A stretch of 52,746 nt of DNA from DATLGB01 sp038318085 (GCA_038318085.1 JBBQBV010000006.1:1-52746); one strand, 5' to 3'; numbered from the stretch's first letter, positions 14,537-22,517 are shown. Program-made: numbers and translations. Notes: generated by a model from the letters alone, not told the origin.

Positions 14537-15463
14537 TCAGGCGATTTCGCGCCACGCGGCGACCACCCGGTTCGCCATGCGGTCCGCGGAGAACAGCTCG
14601 GCTCGCGCGCGCCCCTGGACCCGCGGATCGGGGTCGGCCAGGATGGGCTCGAGCGCGCTGCGCCAGGGTCCCGGGTCCCAGGACAGGCAGTGGCTTCCGG
14701 CGATGCCCTCGAGCGCGACGGGATGGATCCCGACGGGCGTCCCGAGCGCCGGGACGCCGCACGCCAGCGCCTCGATCACCGACAGCCCGAATCCCTCGTC
14801 GAGCGACGGCACCAGCACCGCGTTGGACGCGTTGATCCAGTACGGCACCTCTTCGGGCGCGACGTTGCCGAGCGTCAGCAGGGGCACGTCGCCGGCGGCC
14901 TCCACGGCGCGCGGAAAGCCCTTGAGCCGCCGTCTCGGATCGTGCGGGAAGAGCAGGTAGGGGCCGGCGGCGTCCAGGCCGAGGCGGGCGCGCGCCTCGG
15001 CGCGCGGGATGGAGGCGAAGCGGCGGGTGTCGACACCGACGGGCAGGACGGCGACGCGCCGGGTCGTCCCTGCCCCGGGCACGTTGGCGCTGAAGGCGCG
15101 CGAGACCGCGGCGGGGAGGACGAACGGCAGGACGGTGCGGGTGATCAGCCTCGAGCGCGGATGGAAGAGATCGTTGCCGTGCACGGTGACGAGCACCGGG
15201 CCGAGCCGGGCCAGAAGCGCCGGCCAGGCCGTCAGGCCGAAGTGCGCGTGGACGACGTCGAAGCGCCGGCCGCCGAAGCGGCGGCGGAGGTCGCGCACTG
15301 CCTCCGGATAGGCGCGGAGGCCGGGCGGGAAGGCGTGCAGCTCGACCTCCACGTCGTCCCGGCGGCGCAGCGCCTCGACCTGGTCGCGCACGAAGGACCC
15401 GAGCGCGGGGCGCTCGGGCGTCGGGTACATGTTGGTGACGACGAGGGCGCGCACTTCTGGCAC
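14537..15463 (-). CDS. Glycosyltransferase, GT4-like (GT-B fold)
   Basis: 308 residues, GTG start. N-terminal VVTNMYPTPERPALGSFV and DVVHAHFGLTA, central VTVHGNDL, and the C-terminal nucleotide-sugar region PSLDEGFGLSVIEALACGVP (~225-245, with the E(x7)E pair) are typical of GT4 retaining transferases. It is shorter than the usual 370-400 residues. No membrane helices. Acceptor and donor unknown; no other polysaccharide genes adjoin. Confidence 0.85.
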   Translation of the reverse strand: MPEVRALVVTNMYPTPERPALGSFVRDQVEALRRRDDVEVELHAFPPGLRAYPEAVRDLRRRFGGRRFDVVHAHFGLTAWPALLARLGPVLVTVHGNDLFHPRSRLITRTVLPFVLPAAVSRAFSANVPGAGTTRRVAVLPVGVDTRRFASIPRAEARARLGLDAAGPYLLFPHDPRRRLKGFPRAVEAAGDVPLLTLGNVAPEEVPYWINASNAVLVPSLDEGFGLSVIEALACGVPALGTPVGIHPVALEGIAGSHCLSWDPGPWRSALEPILADPDPRVQGRARAELFSADRMANRVVAAWREIA

Positions 15464-15570
15464 ATCTTCGTCACGAAATCGGCACGGCGGCGTCTAGAGC
15501 CGTCACGCGATCCTCCCAAGACTCGTGGTTCACCGGCTCCGCCACCTCGGCGGAGCACACCGCGAAGGAC

Positions 15571-15575
15571 GGAGG
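15571..15575 (+). promoter_or_regulatory. Strong ribosome binding site of the pilin gene
   Basis: GGAGG ends five bases before ATG 15581 and fixes the start. The 117-bp gap upstream (15464-15580) shows no other clear signal. Confidence 0.6.
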
Positions 15576-15580
15576 ACACC

Positions 15581-15799
15581 ATGGGATACGAGGTGATGGG
15601 CCGCATCCACGGGGCACTGCTGGGCTTGCGGCGCGAGGGCGGGCAGGGGACCGTCGAGTACGTCGGCCTGATCCTGCTGCTGGCGGTCGTACTGGCCGGG
15701 GTGGTCAAGGCCGCCGGCGGCTTCTCGGACAACAAGAGCATCGCCAAGACCGTGATCAACAAGCTCCAGTCGGCGATCACGAAGGTCGGCGGGGGCTAG
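15581..15799 (+). CDS. Flp/Fap-type pilin-like small protein
   Basis: 72 residues. A 20-residue basic leader precedes EGGQGTVEYVGLILLLAVV, matching the Flp type IVb pilin processing pattern: Gly, then a mature N-terminus with Glu five residues in, then a hydrophobic helix. A prepilin peptidase would cleave before QGTVEY. The C-terminal ~30 residues are polar. Normally such genes sit in a tad locus, but no tad ATPase, secretin or peptidase is in this window, so it is an orphan here. Confidence 0.75.
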   Translation: MGYEVMGRIHGALLGLRREGGQGTVEYVGLILLLAVVLAGVVKAAGGFSDNKSIAKTVINKLQSAITKVGGG

Positions 15800-15835
15800 A
15801 CGGGGGCGGCCGCGGCGCCTGCGACACTGGGCGCC

Positions 15836-16720
15836 ATGGCGGACGCCGCGACAACCGCACAACGCCGCCGTCCCATCGGGGTCTTCGACTCCGGGGTCGG
15901 CGGGCTCACCGTGCTCCACGAGCTGCTGGTGAACCTGCCCCACGAGGACTTCCTGTACCTCGGGGACAGCGCCCGCTTCCCATACGGCACCCGGCAGCCC
16001 GAGGAGCTGCAGGGCTTCGCCGTGCACGTCGCGGGCGAGCTCGTGGCGCGCGGGGCGAAGCTGATCGTGGTCGCGTGCAACTCGGCGACCGCCGCCGCGG
16101 CGGAGCTGCTCGAGGCGCGCTTCGGGGGCGAGAGCGGGATCGACGTCATCCCGGTGATCGCACCCGAGTCCCAGGAGGCGGCGGTCAAGACGCGCACGGG
16201 CCGCGTCGGGCTGCTGGCGACGCCGGCCACGGTGGCCTCGGGCGCCTACGCGCTGGCGCTGCACAGCGCCGACCCGCACCTGCGGCTCACGAGCGTCGCG
16301 TGCCCGGAGCTCACGCCGATGATCCAGGCGGGCCTGACCTTCGACGACGAGATGGTGCGCACCGTGCGCGACTACTGCGAGCCGCTGCGCGAGGCCCGGG
16401 TGGACATCGTGATCCTGGGCTGCACGCACTATCCGCTCATCCGCCCCATGATCCAGCGCATGCTCGGCCGGGACGTCACCCTTATCACCCCGGGCGCGGC
16501 GATCGCCCGCCGCGTCGAGTGCGCCCTCGTCGCGCGCGACCTGGACTCCAGGGCGCAGGACGAGGGCCACTACCGCTTTCTGTGCACCGGCGACGTCGAC
16601 GAGTTCCGCGCGCTCGGCACCCGCTTCTTGCAGCTGCCGCTCGGGCCGGTCGAGCACGTCGACGTCCACGAGGCCGAGACCGTCCTGCTCGACCTTCCCG
16701 CGCCGGCCGGCCTGCGCTGA
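15836..16720 (+). CDS. murI: Glutamate racemase
   Basis: 294 residues; supplies D-glutamate for peptidoglycan. Motifs: GVFDSGVGGLTVL (~13-25), YLGDSARFPYG (~41), the first catalytic cysteine in VVACNSAT (~80) and the second in LGCTHYPL (~195). The stop overlaps the rph start (TGATG), giving the murI-rph-rdgB arrangement seen in many actinobacteria. ATG 15836 fits the family N-terminus after an extra ~11 residues. Confidence 0.95.
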   Translation: MADAATTAQRRRPIGVFDSGVGGLTVLHELLVNLPHEDFLYLGDSARFPYGTRQPEELQGFAVHVAGELVARGAKLIVVACNSATAAAAELLEARFGGESGIDVIPVIAPESQEAAVKTRTGRVGLLATPATVASGAYALALHSADPHLRLTSVACPELTPMIQAGLTFDDEMVRTVRDYCEPLREARVDIVILGCTHYPLIRPMIQRMLGRDVTLITPGAAIARRVECALVARDLDSRAQDEGHYRFLCTGDVDEFRALGTRFLQLPLGPVEHVDVHEAETVLLDLPAPAGLR

Positions 16721-17442
16721 TGCCCGAGCGCTCCTACGGCCGCGCGGCGGACGAGCTGCGCCCGGTGACGATCGAGCCCGGCTTCGTGCGCACCGCCACC
16801 GGCTCGGCGCTGATCTCCTGCGGCGAGACGCGCGTGATCTGCACGGCCTCGGTGCAGGAGTCGGTGCCCAGGTGGATGCAGGGCCGCGGCCGGGGCTGGG
16901 TCACCGCCGAATACGGGATGCTCCCCGCCTCCACGGGCGACCGCAAGCAGCGCGACATCTCCAAGGGCAAGGCCGACGGGCGCTCGGTCGAGATCCAGCG
17001 GCTGATCGGCCGCGCGCTGCGCGGGATCGTCGACTTCGAGCGGCTCGGCGAGCGCACGGTCTACATCGACTGCGACGTCCTGCAGGCCGACGGCGGCACC
17101 CGGTGTGCATCGATCACCGGCGGCTACGTGGCACTCGACCTGGCCCTGCGATCGCTGGTCGCGGGCGGCAAGCTCGACGCGGTCCCGCTCACCGGCGGCA
17201 TCGCGGCCGTCTCCTGCGGCATGGTCGGCGGCGTCGCACTGCTCGACCTCGACTACCCGGAGGACTCTTCGGCCGAGGTCGACGCCAACGTGGTCATGAC
17301 CGGCGACGGCGGGCTGGTCGAGGTCCAGGCGACCGCCGAGCGCACGCCACTCTCTCGCGCGCATCTCGACGACCTGCTGGCGCTGGCCGAGAGGGGCATC
17401 GAGGCGCTGCGCGAGGCCCAGGCCGCCGCCGTCTCGGGCTGA
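16720..17442 (+). CDS. rph: Ribonuclease PH
   Basis: 240 residues, the family norm. Phosphorolytic 3' trimming of tRNA precursors. Conserved blocks: FVRTATGSALISCGETRV (~22-39), WVTAEYGMLPAST (~61-73), RSVEIQRLIGRALR (~88-101), DCDVLQADGGTRCASITG (~115-132) and the metal-binding DLDYPEDSSAEVD (~175-190). Start shares one base with the murI stop. Confidence 0.96.
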   Translation: MPERSYGRAADELRPVTIEPGFVRTATGSALISCGETRVICTASVQESVPRWMQGRGRGWVTAEYGMLPASTGDRKQRDISKGKADGRSVEIQRLIGRALRGIVDFERLGERTVYIDCDVLQADGGTRCASITGGYVALDLALRSLVAGGKLDAVPLTGGIAAVSCGMVGGVALLDLDYPEDSSAEVDANVVMTGDGGLVEVQATAERTPLSRAHLDDLLALAERGIEALREAQAAAVSG

Positions 17443-17452
17443 GGGCCCGCGC

Positions 17453-18046
17453 GTGCCGGCGATCTGCCTCGTCCTCGGGACGCACAACGAGCACAAGTGG
17501 CGCGAGCTCGCCCGCCTGCTGGGCGGCGAGGTCGACGTGCGCCCGCTGCCCGCCGGTGTCACGTCACCACCGGAGACGGGGGAGACCTTCGCCGAGAACG
17601 CGCTGATCAAGGCCCGCGCCGCCGCCGCGGCTACGGAGCGGGCGGCGATCGCCGACGACTCGGGCATCGGCGCGGAGATCCTGGACGGGCGCCCGGGCGT
17701 GCACTCGGCACGCTACGCGGGCGACTGCGCCACCGACAAGGCCAACCTCGACAAGCTGCGCGACGAGGTCCCGGCCGGCTCGCGGCTGCGCTACAGCTGC
17801 GTCGTCGCCCACGTCGCCGCCGACGGGGTCCAGACGCTCTTCGAGGGCGTGTGTGACGGCACGATGGTCGCCGACGCGCGCGGCGCGGGCGGCTTCGGCT
17901 ACGACCCGATCTTCGTCCCCGACGGCGACACGCGGACGATGGCGGAGCTCTCCGACGCCGAGAAGGACGCCATCTCCCACCGCGGCATCGCGGCGCGCAA
18001 GCTTCTGGCCTGGCTGGCGGGCGCAGGCGCGGACAGTAGGCAGTGA
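17453..18046 (+). CDS. rdgB: Non-canonical purine NTP pyrophosphatase (RdgB/HAM1)
   Basis: 197 residues, GTG start ten bases after rph. Hydrolyses dITP/XTP to keep nucleotide pools clean. Motifs: LVLGTHNEHKWREL (~6-19, T-x-N-x-x-K), ETFAENALIKA (~43-53), AIADDSGIGAEILDGRPGVHSARYAG (~65-90), GFGYDPIFVPDG (~147-158) and SHRGIAARKL (~177). Confidence 0.95.
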   Translation: MPAICLVLGTHNEHKWRELARLLGGEVDVRPLPAGVTSPPETGETFAENALIKARAAAAATERAAIADDSGIGAEILDGRPGVHSARYAGDCATDKANLDKLRDEVPAGSRLRYSCVVAHVAADGVQTLFEGVCDGTMVADARGAGGFGYDPIFVPDGDTRTMAELSDAEKDAISHRGIAARKLLAWLAGAGADSRQ

Positions 18047-18088
18047 GAGGAGCCCGCCGGCCGGTTCGTTCCACACCTCCGGACGGGT

Positions 18089-18190
18089 CACCCCGGGGAA
18101 CGTCGTGGTCGGATGTCGACTCCGTCGTTCCAAGGTGTACGACCGAAGAAGCGTCGTGGTCGACAGCCAGCCTGAACGTTCCACGGTGTG
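18089..18190 (-). repeat. Two imperfect 51-bp tandem units in the rdgB 3' gap
   Basis: On the minus strand, unit 1 (18190-18140) and unit 2 (18139-18089) share ACACC-n-TGGAACG at the same offset and an identical 11-mer CGACCACGACG at offset 29-39; other bases are diverged. A third TGGAACG lies at 18074-18068 (offset 58 rather than 51). This fills most of the 184-bp gene-free gap. Function unknown; possible repeated operator or decayed sequence. Confidence 0.6.
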
Positions 18191-18230
18191 CCGCTTGCGG
18201 CCGTGCGGAACGACGCGGGTCCCCGCCACC

Positions 18231-18371
18231 TCAGCGCAGGTTGATCGCCGCGCTGAGCCCTACGGCGGCAAGCACCCCGGCGTAGCCGTAGTACTGGTCG
18301 ACGAGGAGGACGAGGGCGGCGATGACACAGATCACCACGGTGATGAGCCAGGCGATCCGGGAGAGGTCCAC
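18231..18371 (-). CDS. Small two-helix membrane protein
   Basis: 46 residues from GTG 18371 (an upstream ATG at 18395 would add eight residues and overlap the divergent gene). Sequence VDLSRIAWLITVVICVIAAL is followed by a DQYYGYAG turn and a second hydrophobic helix ending in INLR, that is, a hairpin of two membrane helices. Codon usage is GC-rich at third positions, as in neighbours. Divergent from 18394 with a 22-bp gap. Function unknown. Confidence 0.6.
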   Translation of the reverse strand: MDLSRIAWLITVVICVIAALVLLVDQYYGYAGVLAAVGLSAAINLR

Positions 18372-18393
18372 AGGCGTATCGTGCCCGACGCCC

Positions 18394-18780
18394 ATGACGG
18401 CTGCGCTCACCCCGGAGCTGGCGATCGCGTACGTGCGCGAGTTGTCGGCTGACGTCCGCGCCGTCGTCGTCCTCGATGCCGGTGGGGAGAGATTGGCCGG
18501 GGCGCGGGCGCTGCACGGGCCGGCACGCGAGGTGATCTCCGCGCTGGGAGCGGCCACGGAGGCTGCGATCCGGGTTCCGGAAGGGGTCGTCGTCGCCGTG
18601 CGCAGCGCCGAGCGGGCGCTCGTGGCTGTCTCCGGGCCGCTCGCGCTGCTCGGCCCGACCCTCCTGGATGCCCGTATCGCTCTGGATTCCGCGGCACAGG
18701 GCCAAATCGCCACATCGCGGTCGGCGGCCCTCCAAGCGGCTGCGAAACGGGCGATCTCGGCTGCCAGCGGCGCAAACTGA
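18394..18780 (+). CDS. Roadblock/LC7-like small protein (tentative)
   Basis: 128 residues. The pattern ELAIAYVRELSADVRAVVVLDAGGERLAG followed by two further strand-helix units (VVVAVRSAERALVAVSG) resembles roadblock/LC7 or profilin-like folds used by bacterial GTPase regulators. No cognate GTPase lies nearby. ATG 18394 was chosen because upstream codons encode charged sequence antisense to the divergent gene. The stop codon sits in the loop of a hairpin. Confidence 0.5.
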   Translation: MTAALTPELAIAYVRELSADVRAVVVLDAGGERLAGARALHGPAREVISALGAATEAAIRVPEGVVVAVRSAERALVAVSGPLALLGPTLLDARIALDSAAQGQIATSRSAALQAAAKRAISAASGAN

Positions 18781-18819
18781 CCTCTGTTTGCGCGAACAAG
18801 CGTCCGCAATTTGCGGACG
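18770..18819 (+). terminator. Tandem palindromes between the roadblock-like gene and HU
   Basis: First, GCGCAAAC (18770-18777) pairs with GTTTGCGC (18786-18793); the TGA stop is in the eight-base loop. Second, CGTCCGCAA (18801-18809) and TTGCGGACG (18811-18819) form a perfect 9-bp-arm palindrome around one base. Together they may insulate HU; the second could equally be an operator. Confidence 0.5.
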
Positions 18820-18897
18820 GCACCTGGATTTGGCCCTGCAGCGATGTCCGGCGACCTTGTTAGCGTCGAGCAGACCCACTACCCGTCCAGCGGGAAC

Positions 18898-18903
18898 AAG
18901 GAG
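18898..18903 (+). promoter_or_regulatory. Ribosome binding site of HU
   Basis: AAGGAG lies eight bases before ATG 18912, one of the few strong Shine-Dalgarno sequences here, as expected for an abundant protein. Confidence 0.7.
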
Positions 18904-18911
18904 AGTCTCCG

Positions 18912-19184
18912 ATGTCGAAGTCAGAGTTCGTTGACAAGGTCGCTACCGAGGCCGGCCTGTCCAAGAAGGATGCCGGCGCGGCTGTGGATGCCGTCCTCGG
19001 CACGATCGAGAGCGAGCTGCAGAGCGGCGGCGAGGTCACGTTCACGGGCTTCGGCAAGTTCCACGTGGCCTCGAGGGGTGCTCGCGAGGGTCGCAACCCC
19101 CGCACGGGCGCGACGATGAAGATCGCGGCCACCAAGGTCCCGCGCTTCACGGCCGGGTCCGGGCTCAAGAAGGCCGTCAAGTAG
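18912..19184 (+). CDS. hup: DNA-binding protein HU
   Basis: 90 residues, standard HU length. MSKSEFVDKVATEAGLSKKDA opens the helical dimerisation body; GEVTFTGFGKF (~40-50) and the arm GREGRNPRTGATMKIAATKVPRF (~55-80, with the conserved RNP intercalation motif) are diagnostic. It lacks the long Lys/Ala-rich C-terminal tail of mycobacterial HupB. Single gene with its own strong RBS and a stable hairpin after the stop. Confidence 0.95.
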   Translation: MSKSEFVDKVATEAGLSKKDAGAAVDAVLGTIESELQSGGEVTFTGFGKFHVASRGAREGRNPRTGATMKIAATKVPRFTAGSGLKKAVK

Positions 19185-19201
19185 CCCCTCGCACGACTGC
19201 T

Positions 19202-19244
19202 CACCCGGGCGCCGGCCGGCACGTCGCCGCCGGCGCCCGTGGTG
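19202..19244 (+). terminator. GC-rich hairpin after HU
   Basis: CGGGCGCCGGC (19206-19216) pairs perfectly with GCCGGCGCCCG (19229-19239), and the stem extends by CACC/GGTG with one bulged base. The loop is 12 nt. It separates hup from pyrF. Confidence 0.6.
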
Positions 19245-19249
19245 TCCGC

Positions 19250-20086
19250 ATGACGCTCTCCAACTTCGGAGACCGCCTCGCTCACGCGGTGGCGCAGCGC
19301 GAGTCCCAGATCGTCTGCGGTCTGGATCCGGACCCCGCGACGCTGTGGCCGGGCGCCGCCGACGTCGCCGCCCACTGCCGGACCGTGATCGACGCGGTCG
19401 CTGGCGCCGTCGTCGCCGTCAAGGCGCAGCTCGCCTGCTTCGAGCGCCTCGGCGCGCCGGGGTGGGACGCCCTCGCCGCGACCGTCGCCCACGCGCGCGA
19501 ACGCGGGCTGCTCGTGCTGCTCGACGGCAAGCGCGGCGACGTTCCCGTGACCGCAGGGGTCTACGCCGAGTCGCTCGTCGGCGCGCTGGGAAGCGACGCG
19601 TTCACCGCCAACCCGCTGCTCGGCCGCGACGCGCTCGAGCCGCTGGTCGACCGCGCCCGCAGCTCCGGCGCCGGGGCCTTCCTGCTCGTACGGACCTCCA
19701 ACCCGGGCGCCGCCGACGTGATGGACCTCGAGCTCGCCGGCGGGGGCAGAGTGTGGGAGCGCCTCGCGGTGCTCGCCGACGCGCTCGGCGAGGCCGGGGA
19801 GGCCGGTCTGAAGGACGTCGGCGCCGTGGCGGGCGCGACCCAGCCCGAGCATCTGGAGCGCATGCGCGAGCTGATGCCCCGCTCGCCGTTCCTGCTGCCC
19901 GGCGTGGGCGCCCAGGGTGGCGACGTCGCCGCCCTGGCCCCGGCCTTCGCACCGGGAAGGGCTGGCGGGCTCGTGGCCGCCTCGCGCTCGATCGTCGACG
20001 CCTACCAACAGGCCGGCGGCACCCCCGCAGACGCGGCTCTTCGCGAGGCCGAGCGGCTGCGTGCGCTGGCGTGGTCGCTGGGATGA
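19250..20086 (+). CDS. pyrF: Orotidine 5'-phosphate decarboxylase (subfamily 2)
   Basis: 278 residues. Decarboxylates OMP to UMP. Motifs: IVCGLDPDP (~21-29), VKAQLACFERLG (~58-69), and the catalytic DGKRGDV (~91-97, here with Gly where many have Ala), then NPLLGRDAL and LPGVGAQGGD near the C-terminus. The longer length and spacing fit the mycobacterial/myxococcal-type subfamily. No other pyr genes are present, so it is detached from the usual pyrimidine operon. Confidence 0.93.
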   Translation: MTLSNFGDRLAHAVAQRESQIVCGLDPDPATLWPGAADVAAHCRTVIDAVAGAVVAVKAQLACFERLGAPGWDALAATVAHARERGLLVLLDGKRGDVPVTAGVYAESLVGALGSDAFTANPLLGRDALEPLVDRARSSGAGAFLLVRTSNPGAADVMDLELAGGGRVWERLAVLADALGEAGEAGLKDVGAVAGATQPEHLERMRELMPRSPFLLPGVGAQGGDVAALAPAFAPGRAGGLVAASRSIVDAYQQAGGTPADAALREAERLRALAWSLG

Positions 20087-20114
20087 GCCACCGGGTCCAC
20101 GGGCCGGCGGCGAC

Positions 20115-20120
20115 TATGAT
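20115..20120 (+). promoter_or_regulatory. Candidate -10 upstream of the 45-codon frame
   Basis: TATGAT (five of six consensus bases) ends eight bases before GTG 20129. If the small frame is not translated, this could still drive the carboxypeptidase gene with a ~140-nt leader. Confidence 0.45.
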
Positions 20121-20128
20121 CGCTGGCC

Positions 20129-20266
20129 GTGAACGGTCGCAGCCCCGCCCGGCTGCTGGCGCCCCCGGCGCCGGCCGCGGCCGTCGTCGTCCGCTTCACC
20201 GTCGTCATCGCAGGGGGCGGCGCCGACCCGTCGAGCCCCATCCGAGCCGGGCGATTGCGGCCGTGA
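20129..20266 (+). CDS. Possible small protein or gene remnant upstream of D-Ala-D-Ala carboxypeptidase
   Basis: 45 codons, GTG start, ending in a GTGA overlap with the next gene. The N-terminus NGRSPARLLAPPAPAAAVVV looks like the cytoplasmic start and membrane helix of larger actinobacterial envelope proteins. Shifting frame after that gives a Ser/Pro-rich linker (SASPSSSQGAAP), so this may be a frameshifted remnant rather than a functional peptide. The promoter-like TATGAT and stop/start coupling argue for translation. Unresolved. Confidence 0.35.
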   Translation: MNGRSPARLLAPPAPAAAVVVRFTVVIAGGGADPSSPIRAGRLRP

Positions 20267-21483
20267 CGCGCGCCCGGACCCGTCCCATCCTGCCGTTGCT
20301 GGCCGTCCTCGCCACGCTCGCGGGCCCCGTGGGCGCCGGCGCCGCGGAGCCGAGCGTCGCCTCGCCGGAAGCGATCGTCGTCGAGGCCGCGTCGGGCGAC
20401 GTCGCCTACGCAAAAAACGCCGACGCGCGGCGACCGATCGCGTCGACCACGAAGCTCATGACCGCACTGCTGACGCTCGAACGCGGCGGCCTCAAGGACA
20501 TCGTGACCGCTCCGCGCTACCGGGCCGCGCCCGCCGAGTCGGTGATCCACCTGGTCGAGGGCGAGCGGATCACCGAGGCGGACCTCATGCGCGGCCTGCT
20601 CGTCGCCTCCGCCAACGACGCCGCCGTCGCCCTCGCGACCGATGTCGGCGGCTCCGTGCCCTCGTTCGTGCGCATGATGAACCGCCGCGCGCAGGAGCTC
20701 GGCCTCCACAACACCCACTACGAGAACCCGATCGGGCTCGACTCGTCGACCAACTTCTCCAGCGCGCGCGACCTGGCGACCCTGACGCGCGCGCTGCGCA
20801 AGTTCCGCTTCTTCCGCCACACGGTCAACACGAACCAGCTGACCCTGAGGTCGGGCGCGCACCCGCGGACGCTGACCAACCGCAACACCCTGCTGGGCGA
20901 CTATGGCTGGGTCGACGGGGTCAAGACGGGCCACACGAGCCTGGCCGGCGACGTGCTCGTCGCCTCGGGCACCAAGCGCGGCATGCACCTGATCTCCGTC
21001 GTCATCGGCGCGGCCGGGCGGAGCGCTCGCAACGTGCAGTCCGTCGACCTCCTCAACTACGGGTTCACCAAGTACCGGCTCACGCGCGCCGTCGTGCGGG
21101 GGGACACCGTCGCCACCGTGCCCATCCGCCACCGGGCGGGAGCCGACCTGCCGCTGGTCGCCGCCCGCACGGTCCACAAGGTGCTGCGCAAGGACGAGCA
21201 CTTCACCTACCTCAAGTCCTATCCGAGCATCATCGACGGCCCGGTGCGCTTCGGCGACAAGCTCGGCAAGCTGGTCGTGCAACTGCACGGCAGGCCGGTC
21301 GCCTCCGTGCCCCTGCTGGCCAACCTCGCCGTCCCCAAGGCGGGTCTCGGCCGGCAGGCCCAGGATCTCCTCACCCGGCCGTGGACGCTCGTCGTGCTGG
21401 CCGTCGTGCTGCTGCTCGTGGCCGCGCTCGCCCGGCGCCGGCCGAGCGCGGGGCGCGGATCCTCCGAGGAGGCCGCGGTGTGA
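20263..21483 (+). CDS. D-alanyl-D-alanine carboxypeptidase (DacA/PBP5-type, S11)
   Basis: 406 residues from GTG 20263. A Sec signal peptide (~1-28, ending GAGA-AEP) is followed by the S11 catalytic domain with SxxK (S61-K64 in STTKLM), SAND (~116) and KTGHTS (~220). A C-terminal domain and a final membrane helix (~375-393) with a short basic-acidic tail anchor it outside the membrane. It trims the terminal D-Ala of peptidoglycan pentapeptides. It overlaps the sugar kinase gene by four bases (GTGA). Confidence 0.92.
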   Translation: MTRARTRPILPLLAVLATLAGPVGAGAAEPSVASPEAIVVEAASGDVAYAKNADARRPIASTTKLMTALLTLERGGLKDIVTAPRYRAAPAESVIHLVEGERITEADLMRGLLVASANDAAVALATDVGGSVPSFVRMMNRRAQELGLHNTHYENPIGLDSSTNFSSARDLATLTRALRKFRFFRHTVNTNQLTLRSGAHPRTLTNRNTLLGDYGWVDGVKTGHTSLAGDVLVASGTKRGMHLISVVIGAAGRSARNVQSVDLLNYGFTKYRLTRAVVRGDTVATVPIRHRAGADLPLVAARTVHKVLRKDEHFTYLKSYPSIIDGPVRFGDKLGKLVVQLHGRPVASVPLLANLAVPKAGLGRQAQDLLTRPWTLVVLAVVLLLVAALARRRPSAGRGSSEEAAV

Positions 21484-22445
21484 TCATCACCGTCACGCTC
21501 AACGCGGCGATCGACAAGACGCTGGCCGTGCCGAACTTCCAGCCGGGCCGGCGGCACCGGACGGTCGAGCAGACGACGATGCCGGGCGGCAAGGGCGTCA
21601 ACATCGCCCGGGTCCTCAAGGCGCTCGGCCAGCCTGTGATCGCCACGGGGCTCGCCGGGGGGCCGACGGGCACGCGCATCGTCGAGCAGCTGACCGAGAT
21701 GTCCGTGCTGTCGGACTTCGTGCGCATCCGCGAGGAGTCGCGCACCAACACCGCGCTGATCGACCCCACCACCGGCGAGCAGACCGAGATCAACGAGCGC
21801 GGCCCCCACGTCTCAGAGCAGGAGATCGAGCTCTTCGCCGACAAGCTGCTGTATCTGGCCAAGGGGGCCAGCCTGTGCGTCTTCGCCGGCTCGCTGCCGC
21901 GCGGGGTGGACGTCGACATCTACGGGCGCCTGATCCGCGAGGTGCGCCGCCTGGGCGTGCTGACCATCGTCGACACCGACGGCGACCCACTGCACCGCGC
22001 GGTGCGCGCCGAGCCGGACGTCATCTCGCCGAACACCCTCGAGGCCGAGGAGCTCGTCGGGCACGAGTTCAACGACGACGAGGACGTGCTGTTCGCGGTG
22101 CGCGAGATGGTCGAGCTGGGCGCGCGCGAGGCGATCATGACGGTGCCCGACGGCTGCGTGGCGCAGGTGCTGGCCGAGGAGGCCTCGCAGCCGCCGCGGC
22201 ACTTCCGGGCGACGATCCCGGCCATCGAGGCGACCGCCACGGTGGGCTCGGGCGACGCCTTTCTGGCCGGCTACGTCGCTGCGCGCTACTCCGACCGCTC
22301 CGCGCCGGACTGCCTGGCCTTCGGCGTGGCCTGCGGGGCGGAGTCCACGCAGCACCTCGGTGCCGGCGTGGTGGACCCGGCGCAGGTCGAGAAGCTGCTC
22401 GGCGAGGTCGACGTCACTCCGCTGGCCCCCGCCGAGATCTCCTGA
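21480..22445 (+). CDS. PfkB-family 1-phosphofructokinase/hexose-phosphate kinase
   Basis: 321 residues, GTG start overlapping the upstream stop. VTLNAAIDKTLAV (~4-16), MPGGKGVNIARVLKALG (~36-52) and the C-terminal GSGDAFLAGYVAA (~256-268, catalytic Asp and anion hole) define the FruK/LacC group of ribokinase-like kinases. Substrate could be fructose 1-phosphate, fructose 6-phosphate or tagatose 6-phosphate. No PTS genes accompany it, so a glycolytic or storage role is possible. Confidence 0.85.
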   Translation: MIITVTLNAAIDKTLAVPNFQPGRRHRTVEQTTMPGGKGVNIARVLKALGQPVIATGLAGGPTGTRIVEQLTEMSVLSDFVRIREESRTNTALIDPTTGEQTEINERGPHVSEQEIELFADKLLYLAKGASLCVFAGSLPRGVDVDIYGRLIREVRRLGVLTIVDTDGDPLHRAVRAEPDVISPNTLEAEELVGHEFNDDEDVLFAVREMVELGAREAIMTVPDGCVAQVLAEEASQPPRHFRATIPAIEATATVGSGDAFLAGYVAARYSDRSAPDCLAFGVACGAESTQHLGAGVVDPAQVEKLLGEVDVTPLAPAEIS

Positions 22446-22452
22446 GCCTTTC

Positions 22453-22517
22453 CCCGCACGTTGCGGGCAGGGTTGCCCAGAACTCGCTGCTACCGTCGAC
22501 TACCCGCGGTCTGCGGG
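22453..22517 (+). terminator. Two small hairpins after the sugar kinase gene
   Basis: CCCGCA-CGT-TGCGGG (22453-22467) and CCCGC-GGTCT-GCGGG (22503-22517) are similar short stems in the gap before guaB3. Confidence 0.35.

Noticed and set aside
18089..18190. CRISPR-like array
   Set aside because: Only two diverged 51-bp units, no identical repeats with variable spacers and no cas genes.
17564..18229. Minus-strand frame covering the repeat region and rdgB
   Set aside because: Most of it is antisense to rdgB, which has unmistakable motifs; the repeat part alone has no independent coding evidence.
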